A stretch of 64,000 bases of DNA from Paramacrobiotus metropolitanus. Taxonomy: Eukaryota; Tardigrada; Eutardigrada; Parachela; Macrobiotidae. Below are positions 12,353-26,600 of the stretch, piece after piece. Where the stretch lies: contig NW_026570224.1 in the NCBI RefSeq assembly GCF_019649055.1, positions 2,790,001 to 2,854,000 of the forward strand, given 5' to 3'. The notes under the pieces are model-generated. The model ran no database searches, was not told the DNA's origin, and saw nothing but the letters and a program-made list of their open reading frames with translations. The position numbers were made by a program, and so were the translations under genes. Numbering within the stretch: position 1 is the first letter of the stretch; each line of letters starts with the position of its first letter.

Positions 12353-13312
12353 TTTTTTGACAGAAGTCAAGAACAGCCCTCAATCCTGATACTACGTATG
12401 TCTGTGTGCGGACAACGTATAAAAATTATTATGATAAAGGGATGAACAATCGCATAGGAGCACAGCTGGTACCTTGATGCTGTAAACGCAAAGGCGAGCA
12501 ACGTTTGGTTCCGGCAGTAAACGTTGTTGTGGTGTCTTTATAAGTGCATGTGCCACATCATGTAAGTGCTGCTGAGTGTAACTCTGTAGTTATCCTAATC
12601 TGGACATATCAGTCCCTGAAATCAGATGGAATCTGCGGTTCAGTCACCACTTTTCTTTACGCTTATTTGGACATTTCGCCGAAAAGTATAAGTTTTGTTA
12701 CAACGCTGGTTACTCACTCGAAGTGCAATTTGATTGTTGCGGACAAATTTCATTGGTTATTGCTTCCCAATCTACAATCTACATAGTCATCCTTTGTAAC
12801 GATCAACGATCATTTGTAACTGCAAAAATGAAATTCCTATTGCGCCACCACAAGGCTAACTCCTCACCAAGCCGATATGCAAATCTGACGCCAAAAGCAG
12901 CTGCTGTATTTTCTGTTGCGTAATAATAAGAAAACTCAGCGGTTGTGAAGTCTGACCGTTACCGTTCCATGCGTTCACAAGTAAAGTCTAAAAGTATGTT
13001 TACGTTTGGAAGCCAATGGCACTTCAAATAAAACTATCAAAGTTTTCAAAGGTTCGAAAACATAAACGGTAAATTAATTAAAGCTAAACAAACACAAAAA
13101 AGTAAACTGTATAATTGTCGAATATCCATAAACACAATCAAAATAAAAATAGTTGCTAACAAGAACTGAACTTTCACAAGGTCACGATATCGCACAAAAG
13201 CATAAAATTTTGTACCGTAAAAAGCAGTAACTATACTGTTGCAATACAAATCAAAAAAGAAACAAAAGGCACTGCATTGTCAGCAGGATACCCCGGTAAA
13301 ACGTAAAACGCT
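12353..13312. other. intergenic, nothing recognised
   Basis: About 960 bp between the start codon of CipC-like copy 2 and the stop codon of NHERF. Presumably it holds the promoter of copy 2 and the NHERF 3' UTR. The short open frames here lack splice or domain support. Confidence 0.5.
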
Positions 13313-16300
13313 CTACAAATTGTTGATGATATCGTGCTTCTTCTTCAAATCCATCGGCTGCGACCGAATATCCTTCTTGGGTCGGCGTGATAATGCGGCA
13401 CGGAGCTCTTGTGCCGACTGGTACAGCGACGGCTCACCAAAAGTCTGTCCAGATTTTGGGGTTGTCTTCGTCGGTTCCGTGGTGACCGGTTTAGCGGTCC
13501 CGTTCGATACAGGTTTGACCGGCAGCGGCGCAATCACAGCAGGCGTTGGGGAGGGCGTCTTTGAATCGTCGTAGGAAATATTATCCCCGTTGCGACTACG
13601 AAGTCCGTTCTCTTTGTCACTGTGATTCTCGGCGGCGGATGACAATGATCGCGATCCGGAGTCTTCGCTCAAGCTGTCCTTTCGTAAGCGCTGGAGCAGA
13701 AAAACAAGGCTTACCGACCTGTACATAGGCCACTTAACACAAACACAAAATTTCTCCAGTACTTTAGTGAAAATTTGTGTCAGACAGGCTCTATTTTATT
13801 TTTGTACCAGCTACAATTTAAAATTGTTTGGTCTTTTCGAAAATTAAAAAATTTATGGAGACATAATAAAGCGCAAACTTGGACAGAGCAATTAACAAAA
13901 ATGCAATACAACGTTGCAACTTACTTCGGTGTACGATATAACTGGCCTTTGGTATCCGTTATTATGGTGCACCTCGACAGTTTCCGTCAGCTCCTCTTTG
14001 GGCGATACCGGCTTTTGTGGATGAAAAGCCGGGCTACGCGTTACCGTTTCTTCAATGAATTCTTTTTCGCTAGGCACAGGGGATTTCGGGTACACTTTCG
14101 GCATCTGGCTAGCATCCAGATCCGGTGTGCCGACTAATTGTGCCACCGTTAGCGGTACCGGTTCTTGCTCGAAGTGAACATGATTTGGACTGGTATTGGA
14201 CAGGCGACGCTGCTCATGATGCGCCGGATCGGCCAAAATCGAATGACGTCTGGATCCCGGTTGTCCAGCACACACTTCGATATCCTCACCCAGAACTTTA
14301 AACCCAGTTAATTGTGACGCATGTTCTTCACGAGCGGTCTCCACATCGTGGGTGACCACTGTCTCTTGGTATGTGTGTTGCATGGCTTCGTTCCCAGTAT
14401 GAGAATGATCGTGGGAATGCTCGCCCGCTTCGCGAGCTTTTTCGTGATGATGCTCGTGATCGTGAGCTTCTTGAGGATGATGGTGTTCGTCTTCGTGGTG
14501 CGTATGTTCGTAATGTTTTTCGTGATGAAAATATTCTCCTTCGTGATGTTCGTGGTCGTGACCTTTTTCGTGATTGTGATGGTCGTCCTCGTGCCGGTTT
14601 TTGTGGTCGTCGCTTTTGTCGAGATGCTGCGGTTGGGTAACAGTTACAGGAGCGTGTTCAGTGAAAGTTATTGATTGCCGCTTTTCTTCGTGATGAGTTT
14701 TTTCCGGTGTATTGTAGTCCTCGAGTGGCGGCGGAGGTGGAAAGTGTAGGTCAACAGTCTGGCGAAGAATAGGTGATTCTTGTACGCTGACTTTTCGCTC
14801 TTGTTCAGTTTGGGTTGGTATATCTAGCTGATGCGCATCAGCCACTTCGCTTCCCGGTGGAAATGGCGGAAATGATTGTAATTTCTGAACACTAGATCGC
14901 CGGTCAGCGTTAACACTATCGGTAGATGGGTGGTTTATAGGCTTCTCATCAAATTCATGGTGCTGCGGAGAATCTTTCGAAATGGAATCTGGAATAAATT
15001 TGACGGATTAAAAATTGACCTTGCATATTTATTAACGCAAATTCATATTATAAGTCAAGCTGTGACTGAAGTCATGCAGGGAACTTAAGCACGCTAACGA
15101 GATTTCCGTTCAAAGCGCAGTGGGTAAAGCCGCATGCGTAAATGGTATGGTAAGATTATGAAAGGTACTTTCGAATATTAAAACTGTAATTAACATCAAC
15201 AGTAGCAAGCAATGGGCATTTCGCCACAGAATTCACCATTCAACTGACGATGAATAAATCTCTCGCTATGTGATATAACACATACACGTAACAAGTACAG
15301 TATCGAACCGGTTTGTGTGCAATAAATTTTTCCTCAATAGTTTCAAGCGATTTGGTTGTAAACAATTCGTAGACACATCTGACCATGTGTGTGAATATTT
15401 ATCTCTAAAAAAACTTCAAAATTAATTAGTCAAACAAACGTGACTCGATCATTTGTATCATTAGTACGCAAACCACAGCCCACGGTTAATTAGTCAAACC
15501 ACAGTTATTGTCAAAAAAACAATCGGAGAACGAACTGCACGAAATTTTAAATGTGTTAAACTGCTTTCACTCCATCACGCCTAGAATACCAGGCATATCA
15601 AAGTATTTTGTACGAATACCAATATCCGAGAAATTCGTATCACTATCAAGCAATGAACGAAAACTCCGTGTCAGGATAAATTACAACTTGTCTCTGCAAC
15701 TTCAATCTGATGGCAGCACTGATTACAAATACTTAGTTTCTAGAAATAACCAAGTTTCTAGGAAAACTTAGCAAACAAATCTAGCAATTTAAAAATGAAC
15801 CACTTACCGTGTGTAAATCTAAAGGCAACATTGTTTTTTATCTGTATGTATGCAAGAATTGTTTTACAAAATAAAATGTAGTTATTATTTTCTTTCCAAT
15901 AATGCATAATATTTCATCGCTTTCGCAAGCTACATTCATTGTCTCTGCAACTTCAATCTGATGGCAGCACTAATTACAAATACTTAGTTTCTAGAAATAA
16001 CCAAGTTTCTAGGAAAACTTAGCAAACAAATCTAGCAATTTAAAAATGAACCACTTACCATGTGTAAATCTAAAGGCAACAGGGTTCTGGAGATAAAGGA
16101 TGTTCTTTTGCGTTCCGCGCACAACAACTTTATTGGTTTTATACCATGCATCCGCCGATGGATCAACAACTAACAAGCGTGTTTCCTGGGGAATGGCCTT
16201 GATTCGTTCTACCACCTGCTTGTGATTTTCATTGGCAATATTAACTCCGTTCACTTCAACAATCCTATCACCCTAATAAATTGCCGAAATAATCAACAAG

Positions 16301-19159
16301 TTATATATATGCAATGATATCAACTAGGCGGCACCGAACGGCACAAGGCGGTTACAACGCAATATAAAACAAAATTGCTTCGGTTTTTAACACCCAGGGC
16401 AACATTTACACAGCGCATGCACCGTCGAATCAAATGTTGCACAAGCCGCAGCACACTTTAATTTTTGGTTCGTAACATATCATCGTGAGAAAAATGCATA
16501 GAATTCCTGGGTGAACGCGAAAAAATGCTTTAATTCGCAAGACACGAAATGAAAAGTGAAAAGGCGGATTGTCAGATTACCGGTGCGCAATGCCGTTTGT
16601 CACCGGTGTTGATTCACGCAGCCAAAGCATTTTATATAAGCCGGAAAATCGACTTTTTCTATTTGTCATTATGCCAAGCTAAGTAAGTACGTGAAGCACG
16701 ATTATGCCGTGATGATTTGCCTAAACGCAAGTATTTTTCGCTTTAAAAGAAGTCTCGCGATCGTCAACACTAACGCGGGACTGAAATTTATCCGTTTCAG
16801 CAAACAGATAAACAGCAGCGACAGATGGCCACTTGCAGTACGCATTCGCTTACCTGTTTCAAACCGGCAGCTTCCGCCGGTGAATTCGCATCCACTTTGC
16901 CGATAAACTGACCATTTCGAACCTTATCGGACTGTAGATTAAATCCATATCCGTCAAAGTCTGGCCAGCGCGTTATATGACATAATCTAAAAAACAAAAC
17001 AACAGTTTGACTAAATCACATAAGCCGTAGGCCGATCGACAGTTTTCATGACCAGTGTTGAAAACAGCGGTGTGTTATCAGCCTTCTAAAGTTTGTCAAC
17101 AGAAAAAAGCTAAAATTTTTAATAATCAGATACTGAAATCGAAATTGGAAGAAAAACCTTCTACATTTGGCACAGGAATGAGATTTGAAACGATTATGTT
17201 ACTTCCTCTGCGGTTTTTTGGTGGATTAATTAATGCAAAAGCATGCAACGCACGGAAACTCGCGCCAGTCACAGAGCAGAAGTTCGAACGAGTACGCGGT
17301 GTGACGCCTGCTTCCGGTGGTCATTAAATGCGAAATTCAAAAGAAGAGTAGCTGTCAAAGTGAGGCCAAAACTGTAATTGTATGGGAAAAAGATAAGCAA
17401 TCCTGGACATATATGTACAACAATCTAAAGCATCTATTACGAAATACTCTTTTGTTGATTCATAAGTAGAATCTGTAATCACTAAGTAATCTGATTCGAA
17501 AGTCTCTTTGGACGCTTCTGTGTTACAAATCTTCGCTTAATCGGTTTAAATGCATTACTTTTCTAAACGTACTCGTAGCCTTTTGTATTTCTGGAAGTTA
17601 CAAAATGCCTAAGCCCGTCTACATTCTTAAAAATTTAAAAATAGCATTGTTCCGACATCTTGAATTCATTGAATTGTGACTCGTACGGTGCATGCTTATT
17701 TCCTGGTATCGACCAATTAATAATTAAATTTTTCGATATTCAGATAATAGACCTGACAGAGTCTTGAATCGTGATCTAAACATCGTTCCTATTCCCTGTT
17801 TCCTCTTTCTTATTCATGTAATTTGTTATTTCCTTTTTGTGCTTAACACGCCCTGGATTCACATCACGAATACGCACGATATACAAAATTTTTCGAATTA
17901 AGCAGCGTAATAATTAGGTACTTACGCCTGCTGCTAGCTTAACCAGTAGTTGTACACAGTAGTCTGTGGATAATAATTTAGATGTTTATTACCTATAATT
18001 CAATAAACCATCTGGGTGATTTTCATAAAGACAATAATAATAAGTTTACTTAACAAACCCAAAATACTATAAGAACTTCATTCAACTTATAGACTGCGCT
18101 CGTGCTTCGAACCAGTTATTAAGTATAGCACATGTACCGCATCGCATTGTTCTTATTGTTAGCATTACCTATGGATGAAGCAGACGAACTCCAATATTTG
18201 CATTTGTTACACAAATTATGTAACCGCTACAGGTGAATTAGTTTTTGTGCTGGTTGTTCAGTACATGGGACACTTGTAAATCAACGGCCATGAATTAACT
18301 CAAGTGGCATATGGCTGATCGCACTAAATACCGTCATGCTTGAGAGGTTGATGTTTATAAAAAGCTAAAAGCGCCGCCGTATATATTATTGTTAACCCAC
18401 ACACAAATATCAATAACAAACACAACACACAATAAAAGCGCAACATCTGCACGGCTATATAATGGGGCAGAAAATGTTGATTACTTTTGTAATACTGTAA
18501 ATGCACGTTATTGTGTTACAAAAAGTTACATGTACAATACAGTTGCATTCAATACAGTAACTGGACGTCCACATTTCAATAAAGTATTCCAGTAACTACA
18601 TCTTAGACTGGAGGGTGAATACTTATTACTGAACACTAAACAGGATAATAAAACTATACCACGATGGTGATTTGTTAGGAAATACGTAGAAGACTTTCGC
18701 TGTTTGCATCGATATTAAATTTGTATCAATTATCACCAGACGTACGTAAGTGCAGATAGTAACAAGTTAACATAACGTAATGCCAATAAATTATTTGGCA
18801 CTGTGCATAAAATGATATTAACTGATATTTGTCTTCAAATTTGACCATTTACTTTTTTCTAATTAAAAAAGTTAGTAGCACTACAAATAAAAAGCAACTA
18901 ATGCCGTGATGCGCAATATTATTAAATGAAAAAAGCAGTGCATATCGCATACTTAAATTTGCAAAATACAAAGCAGTTAATTATGAGTATAAGACACACC
19001 CACGATTTTTCTTACGCAGCAAATGCATTGTCAAACATGATCCATGTCACGCTCGGCTGCACAAAAACTTTAACAAACGATCAGAAGTTTTACGCATCGA
19101 TTTCTTTTACAGTTCATTTACCTGGGGGCAGGAGCGTCTTCGCCAATATCGGTAGTCAT
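13313..19159 (-). CDS. NHERF: NHERF/EBP50 (Sip1)-like PDZ scaffold with His-rich insert
   Basis: A cytoplasmic scaffold that links membrane transporters and receptors to ezrin/radixin/moesin. Five exons (19122-19159, 16854-16986, 16059-16272, 13925-14988, 13313-13690) sum to 609 codons. Exon 1 gives [12 protein letters not shown], which joins in phase to [20 protein letters not shown]; this matches fly Sip1 closely (APRLCHL...GYGFNL). The PDZ domain follows: [47 protein letters not shown]. The protein ends [17 protein letters not shown], like the ERM-binding tail of EBP50. Vertebrate NHERF1/2 have two PDZ domains; I see one. Between PDZ and tail is about 350 residues of low-complexity sequence, with a His/Glu/Asp-rich block at about 14400-14600 and Pro/Thr-rich parts. 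Intron 1 is about 2.1 kb. Phosphate-type PDZ ligands cannot be inferred. Confidence 0.9.
14400..14600 (-). repeat. His/Glu/Asp-rich repeat block inside NHERF exon 4
   Basis: The coding strand repeats CAT/CAC with GAA/GAC/GAT codons, giving runs such as [20 protein letters not shown] and [19 protein letters not shown]. It is a degenerate trinucleotide/minisatellite-like block in frame, with no stop. Known for His-rich loops in general: zinc or copper binding, or pH sensing. Which one applies here, if any, is inference. Confidence 0.75.
15688..15830. repeat. direct repeat copy A (143 bp) in NHERF intron 3
   Basis: This is identical at all but about two positions to 15939-16081, offset by 251 bp. 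The duplicated unit includes the last bases of the PDZ exon and its splice donor (read on the minus strand as ...TTTACACACGGTAAGT), so this copy is a decoy exon end in the intron. On the minus strand a TTGCCTTTAG acceptor-like sequence lies just before it, which could define an 11-nt pseudo-exon. Confidence 0.85.
15939..16081. repeat. direct repeat copy B (143 bp), contains the functional NHERF exon 3 donor
   Basis: Partner of 15688-15830. It spans the real end of NHERF exon 3 (low edge 16059) and about 120 bp of the following intron. The two differences seen are one base in the GCACTGATTAC/GCACTAATTAC segment and one in the exon end (ACCGTG/ACCATG on the plus strand). Near identity suggests a recent local duplication. 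Confidence 0.85.
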
Positions 19160-20603
19160 TTTTTTGTTATTATTAGAATACTGACACTCGGGTAAATAAA
19201 CGAGTTCGTTGGCAAAAATCCGCGCACGTGGAATACACCAGCCCGACTACAGACCCAACTCCAAACACATATTCAGCACTATTAAAGCCGAGATATCCAA
19301 GCATTAAATGATCCAATTAAGTCCACGGAAACGCCGCTGATTTAATTGTTTAATTCCTGTGCAAATATACATGTACCATTTTTGCGCCGATTGTCATTGA
19401 TAGGAGTTAACTGATAAACCGCGCCATCTCCAGAAGTGGATTACGATAAACGCATAATCGGTAGCATGTTATAATTAGGTATTTGTCAGGGGCACCGAGA
19501 GATAACGGACTTTTTCGACAAAGCGCGCATTAAAGGCAGATGCGAATGTGGCAGGAACGGTGAGTGTGTGTGCTCATGTTTGTGTCTTCGTAGACCCATT
19601 AAATTTCACCCGTTAATACAGGTGTACTGTATGTAGTATAACGGCGAAGCGACTGTGAACGGAGACGGCCGAGAGATATGTACACCTGAGCGAATCGATA
19701 CGCGTTCCGCTGAAAAGACAGGTTAAGCGCGGCATTGTTGACCACACCGCGGCGCTGTCAATTTCAAATAGGCCAAGAAACAAAATCAAAACCTCCTCGA
19801 TTTCTTGCTAATTCAAATTCCTAAATTTGAACAATAACTCCTTCGTTAATCAAATCCGGCTACTCTAGTTTTTGTGTATAATTTTACCAAAACACAACCG
19901 AAGTTTCTGCTTTTTTTCCAGTACATTTACATTGAATAGCGTTATGTTAGCTTATGTTTATATGAATTTTCTCGGATAACCTGCTGAGCGACGCACATCT
20001 TTGGCAAGCTGAATGTTAGCCTTTACGGTATGGATATCGTATTTCGTCTTGTCTACATGATGACCATGAAACGGTGCATCGGAAAATAATTAATGGCTTG
20101 TGTTATCTTTTTATGACCGCTTAAAAACCTCATAGCGGCACGTGATAATACCGCACTGATCCATGACACTTGCTGTGTCTGCGCGCCAAGGCAAGCGTGA
20201 AATCGCACTACGCTTTTACGCGATAAAGAGCTTGTCACTTCTATTTAGATTTGAGAATAAAAATCACCAATAAATAAATAAAAGAACTGGATAAAAAATA
20301 TTTTGCCTACGATTTAAGACAGTATTTTTCGCCAAGAAAGGACATACCAGAGAAAATTATTGCAGCACAAATTAAGGATGATGACATAAAGATTGCTGAA
20401 TTTACCTAAACCGGTATCACGAAAAATAAGCGGATCAATAATATCCATTTGTCGTTTTAATTTCGGTGAGGTACGTGTCAGTCGCATCTGACGTCGTTTT
20501 AAAAATGCTTTATCACAGCCAGCGATACAAAACCAACTCCAATTACAGTACAAAAACAAAGTACACATATATATGAATTTTTCCCGGTCGGACCATAGAA
20601 AAG
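19160..20603. other. intergenic, NHERF upstream region
   Basis: About 1.4 kb between the NHERF start and the Neto-like stop. It should contain the NHERF promoter and 5' UTR and the Neto 3' UTR. No gene, repeat or clear element was seen. Confidence 0.5.
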
Positions 20604-23600
20604 TCAATTGGCTACCCTTTTGAGTTTTCTTTTCGTGTTGGGCGAATACATGTACACCGCTATCCCATCGCGGATGGAAGAATGCAAATTAACCGAATGG
20701 TCAGCCTCCACCACGACTGGTTCACGGAAGTGCAGCCGATGGTGGTGCCGACCGGAAGGACTCTGACTGCGCGTACGGGGACTGGGCGTGGCCGCACTGA
20801 TGGCCTGTCCGTTGGGTCGGGAAGTGCGAGGCCGGTTCAGGGAATTGGTGTGCTCCGTGCTATTTGGCACTGTGCTGTTGTCCAATAATTCCGATGAACT
20901 GTGACCGCGAACAAGCGTGGATTTCGGGACATTCTCCACAATCGGACCCGGTACACGCCGAACGAAGTAGCCTAATTCCTCTTCTTTACTCCGAGCAAAC
21001 ATTTCGTCCACTGTACATCCGAATCTGTCGGCAATTCAAATATAAACAAGTATTCCTACGCATAAATAAGTTGCAGCGTCCATAAAAAAGGATTATGTAC
21101 ATACTAAAACAACAAAATTTAAATACAACACAGATGCTAACATTCAGGCTATTAACCGCATGTTATTAAGTCCGTCCTTAAAATTCCGTAACATACAGGC
21201 GCTAAAAAACTTTAAGAACCACTCTGGAAAGCATCAAGATTTTTAGGCGCTGTCAAGTTTAAACTTAAGTGAGAAGACATGCTGAAATCCGTACTACAAG
21301 TATTACAAGTTTTTTTTCACTTTTCATAAGTTTCGGGGCCACCGAATTTGACCTCTTTTTAAATTGTAATTCACAATGCAAAGCGTTTATATTTTGTTTT
21401 CATCATCAAAGTTAATTGCAATTCTTTTTTGTCTTACCCGAATTCTTCAGTAGCCACAGCCTTGTGCAGCGGTGCCGGGGCGAAATAGCGTCGGGGTTGA
21501 GATATTTGTTTTTCGTTGCAGGTGAGACAAATGGCTACCGCCAACACGCCGACAACAATAATGCCCACAACAACGCTAATGATCACACTTTGTAAAGTTG
21601 TCTTTTTCCAGCCAATTCCGTCACAGTTTAATTCATCGATCTTGTTTATACAATTTGGTCGTTTATTGCATACCAGGTCAGCTGCGATGCATGTTCCATC
21701 GCCGCAGTCGAAATCCGAATCGCCTTGGCACTGAGAGGCTGCACAAAGAAGCAAATTGCTGAAAACAATAACCAAACGAAACAAAAAAACGAATAAAACT
21801 ACACAAAGTATTGCACATTTCGCGTTGAAACACTGTTGAAAACAATGGCTTAAAGAATGCAACAGACTAAGTGATAACGTATACGTCTCAGAATACGTAT
21901 ACAACTGTACTACTATACCGGCACGTTTTCGCAAGCGAAGAAAGCAAAAAAATACGCTACAGCATTCATTCGGAAATTCCAATTTTACGATTGACTTACA
22001 TCGTTTTAACACGGTATAATAGGCATTGAAAACATTTTCATCTAGTTTTTTCGGATCGCTCATGAAGTGTAAGATGGCTTTTGAAGAATTAACAACAGAA
22101 TGATTGGTTGATCCTCCGCAATATTGACGAATTCGATTGTGAAATTCTAATGAAGACTGATGAATATCGATGAAATCCATATCACAGTCGTCGGGATTGG
22201 CCAGCTTCAGTTCAGTGAACCGTAAAAGTATCTGTGAATAAGAAAAAGATTAGGTTAATTCCAAAACACGTACCCAAACCTTCAAGATGGCTACTGCTTT
22301 GACCTTTATGCTCACGCATAAAGCACGAAATACTGCAGTACGCTGTGAATGAAGTTATACGCATGTGTCAATTTTTTGTGAATGTGAGGAAATGCTCAAT
22401 TTATAAAAGACTTCAGTCCCGGTATATGCATTAATTTTATTTATTGTGAACATTCTACCACGAACCTAAAAACAAGAACTACTCACGAAACTGAGTTAAC
22501 ATGCAATCGAGAAAGCTGAAAAAATACAAAGTATGGAACTATTGCACCCATAGAAGAATGTTTTATTAAAAGAAATATTAGCCGTCTCACAATCAGCAGA
22601 AGTACTGCTCACGCCCATGTACAGTACAATACCTGCAAAAACGTTATGCTTAAACGTTTTATCAGAGTAAAATAACTGCATCTAGAAAATTTTGTTGTAA
22701 ATTTGGCTCATAACAAAGCATGCATGTGGTTTTTCACACATGTACACTGTTTACACATGTTTTTTTACACATGTACAATTTTGTTCACACTTTTTGTAAC
22801 TTTAAATTCGTATTAATCACTCGCGACCGTGAAACCTGATTAATCGTAAGCACATATGCATATGTACTGTATATTTATAGTGCAACGGACCTATAATGCA
22901 CTGTATAATGCACACGGACCTGTGATGCATTAGAAATGCTAATTTCGAAAATGCAATCCAAAGGCACACCATGTTGTTGAGCATCGTTTATAAATCGTTT
23001 GGGAATGGACGAGGAATTCACCATTCCTTCCTTGCTGTCCGACATGCTAATAAAACATCCTACAAGTACAAATAAGACAGCATGTTGTTATGCATGGCAC
23101 TGGAAGAAGCGATGCTGTGCGATGTCGCTGTCGATCTCAGTGGCCACAGGGTCAAATTTAACGTCCAACTGTGCGCTGAAATCATACGTAAGCATGGCTG
23201 GCAATTATGAGAAAACCTACCAGTCGCATTCCAGACGTCACGCTTCCGCTCATAAGGCACGCTCCTGTATACAACGTAAAATCCCTCGAATTGGATGGCA
23301 TCATCAGTTTTAAATCGCAGCTTCATGTAGCGCGTTGTACTCCGCAAACTTGGTGGATAAATTGTACCGCAAAATCTACCTAAAATTTTCTATATTTAGA
23401 TACGCGAATTTTAAAAAAAATTTACATTCTGGCTGCAATTATATAAAAAGGGTCACCCACAACTGCACAACCATAAGATCAGCAGACCACAGGATACTAC
23501 AGACAAAACCATAACATACAAACAAAAACAAAAACATACTCTGTATGTAGACAAAAACATTAATTTTGAATAAAGCCAAGAGTATGTGAGTCAATATGAC

Positions 23601-26600
23601 CTCGTATTACAAGAATTAAATACACAAATTTGTCACGTTAACTGTTATTAACGGCAAAGTTAGTAGGTATTCCTGCAAAAAATATGCTGCAATATTACAG
23701 CTGATAATCAGAAACTTCACCGATTAGCGAAGTTTGAGTGGCATTAATTTTGTCAGTAATAGAGACAAATGATAGATGCGTTGGTCGGTAGCGTTGGTAA
23801 GTAACACAATAGTAGCGAATCCTTAATATCGGATGTATGATAATTATTACAAATATTTTTAACAAACAATTCAGAGTCAATTTGGTGTACGAGTGCACTG
23901 TCAACACGCCATAAACCATCGGAGACTAGCGTAAGCATGCGTCTAGTTCGATTCATTAACAAAATTTATGCAAAATTACCCGTACCTTAAAAACCGCAGC
24001 ATATTACCAGTTAGGCAGTTACCATATCCATATGCATATTATGTTACTACAGTTTAGCGATAAACTATAGTCTTCGCTTTATAATGGAGATAAATTTCAT
24101 TATCATCATAAAATCATGATCAGGAATAAAAAGAAGCAAGTATAATATAAAAGCTGTAATCTCCTCAAAACGTGCACGTGAAAATTTTCTTACAACGCTG
24201 CATACCTATAAGAGGCGAATATCCATATGGTCCATCCCTGACTTCCAGAAAGTCATATTGACAATAGCATTCAATTGGCCTTTTAGGGATAAAGGAATTC
24301 CGTAAGATGTGGCAGTCCCGCCCTTCAATGTGGAACCGGCCTCGAAAATCCAGCTCAACAATATGGTCGGGCGGTGCTATAAATTACCACGATACTTCAA
24401 AATGAATAGCAATCAGCTGCAGCATTACGCATTTTACAACACGCACCGTCTATGCAGAATAAATAAGAACCACTTACAACTGACAAACAAACAAATCTTG
24501 AGCTATTTCAAAACATTCTGATTATGGTCTCCAATCTCCATTGCATATTATGCCAAGTATAAATTTTATCCTTAAAATACATGCATATGTTTTCTTGCAT
24601 TAAAATTACTTATATACGCACTGCAGCCACTTTTTCTTAACGACCAATTATGTATCTTGTAGTGCCTCATAGTACAAGATATGATTAGATATCTGAATAA
24701 TAGTAGATAGAATTAATACTATACAGAAATATTCTGCATGAATGCAGTGCGCTATTTAATAATAAAGCATCTAAAATCATCGTAGATCATAAAGTTTTCT
24801 GCTGTGTATAAAATAAACATAGTATTTTGCAAACTCGCAGGTCTTAATTGTCTGGGACGCGCTTGACTCTGAAATGATACAAATTATGTCTACCATTTGT
24901 CTCATAACTGCGTAGGAATTTGGTGAGTTGGAAATGAATAAATCAAACCTCAACCTTTATCAGAACAGCGTTAAACTAATACTGGGATAAAATTCTAACC
25001 ACGAGTTTAATAATTTTTAAAGCTTTTGTTGAGATTTTCGATCAACAATAAAATGCTACGAAATCATTTCCGAAATAATCCGCATAATTTGTCATAAAGT
25101 GGAAATTAAATTAACTGATCTGGCAGATGACTTAATGAGGCCCAGCTGTCTATTCCGTCCAGTGCACTTTGGCCAAATTATATTCACACTCGACAATGAT
25201 GCGGGGGAGTGCCTGGCCGGCACTTATTTGGCAGAAGAACACGATTTTACACTTACCCGTAATTAGCTTACTGCAATCGCTATTATTGGGATAGGGATGT
25301 GGATAGAAGGGTGAAAAGTAATCCGGGGTGGACACGTTGGTTGAGGTCACGTTACAGTAGTCGGGAAACTTTTGACCGTCTCCTTGACCGCATACCAATT
25401 CTGTTCCAACAGCACATGGATAGTCAAACAATGGATAAGTATAAGCCAATTGATAAGCTTTATAAAATTGCTCTAATGTAGGTAGATTTTACAATAGCAA
25501 ATAACTAAGAAACACAAACACAATTTCCACTTTATCAAGACTAGGAAATAAATACAGATGTGTTTTGAATGGAAATAAACATATTCCTATGTCGCACGCG
25601 ATAAAATTTGTATATCGGTATTTATAAATAAAATTAAAAACGCAGTCAGCATAAGTAGTTAAACGCAAATCCACGGACTGATTGGTCTCTAAATTCCTAA
25701 CGCTTTTGCGCGAACGTACAATACAGAGATTCCGATTTCGATAGTACTTTCTAGCTACACCCAAGCGCTTACGGTGTCGCAAACAATAACACAACACCTA
25801 CAGATCTATGTATGAAAAAAAAAATGCATGAAAAAAAATAATGTATTTGTGCCTGTTGATTTTTCCCGGGCTGTATATAATTTGATTGCTGCCTCAAAAT
25901 TAATTTTACAGCAAGTCTGATTATGGATTACACGCTTCGTGCTACAAAGTACAGATTCATTTATTACCGGCAGAATACGTATTGCTATTGGTTGCATAAA
26001 GAACTTACTGCAGTGATTTTGCAGAAAGCAGAAGAGAATTCCCAATCCAGTGTATGAAAACCCAATTGTCGTACTGATTCGGGCACGTGTTACATGATTA
26101 AGGTATGTGATACAACATTCCATTGCAATTGTCTTCCATTCATCATCACTTCCGGCAATGCAAGGACCCCGATTGGTGATGTCCGTTGCAACTTGCAAAT
26201 ATATGCTGATCGATATTTCCACGCATTGGTGATGTCCGTTGCAACTTGCAAATATATGCTGATCGATATTTCCACAATGCATACACGCACGCCCTTATTG
26301 TCCGAACTCCCAACACGCAACTTTACACAATCCACATAATCCTGTCATCCTAATCCCAATTCTTGACAATCATAACTCATCAAAATAACATATTACCGGA
26401 GGACGAAGAAAAATTCATTATGCAAAGCCCTATATAACGCCGGCTCGACTTTACCGCACAACGTTAACCGAAACGGAACACGTAACCGGATCCGGTTAAC
26501 TACACAGAAGTCATCAACACAGTCGGCATGTTTATGGATTACTAATGTTTTTAGACAAACATCCACAATTGAATCCATACGTCGTGCAGCATTACTGCGA

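Noticed and set aside
14321-14674. Plus-strand frame rich in Val/Phe/Met opposite the His-rich block
   Set aside because: It is the antisense reading of CAT/GAT repeats and looks hydrophobic only for that reason.
18169-18204. Alternative first exon for NHERF ([11 protein letters not shown]) with compatible phase
   Set aside because: The exon at 19122-19159 gives [13 protein letters not shown], which matches the N-terminus of fly Sip1 far better.
21739-21758. Longer acceptor for the Neto-like LDLa exon (at 21758)
   Set aside because: It breaks the phase with exon 22000-22231; the CAG acceptor with exon edge 21738 keeps it.
25806-26282. 158-codon minus-strand open frame
   Set aside because: It runs across the 53-bp tandem duplication, has no domain and lies in intron 1 of the Neto-like gene; likely chance.
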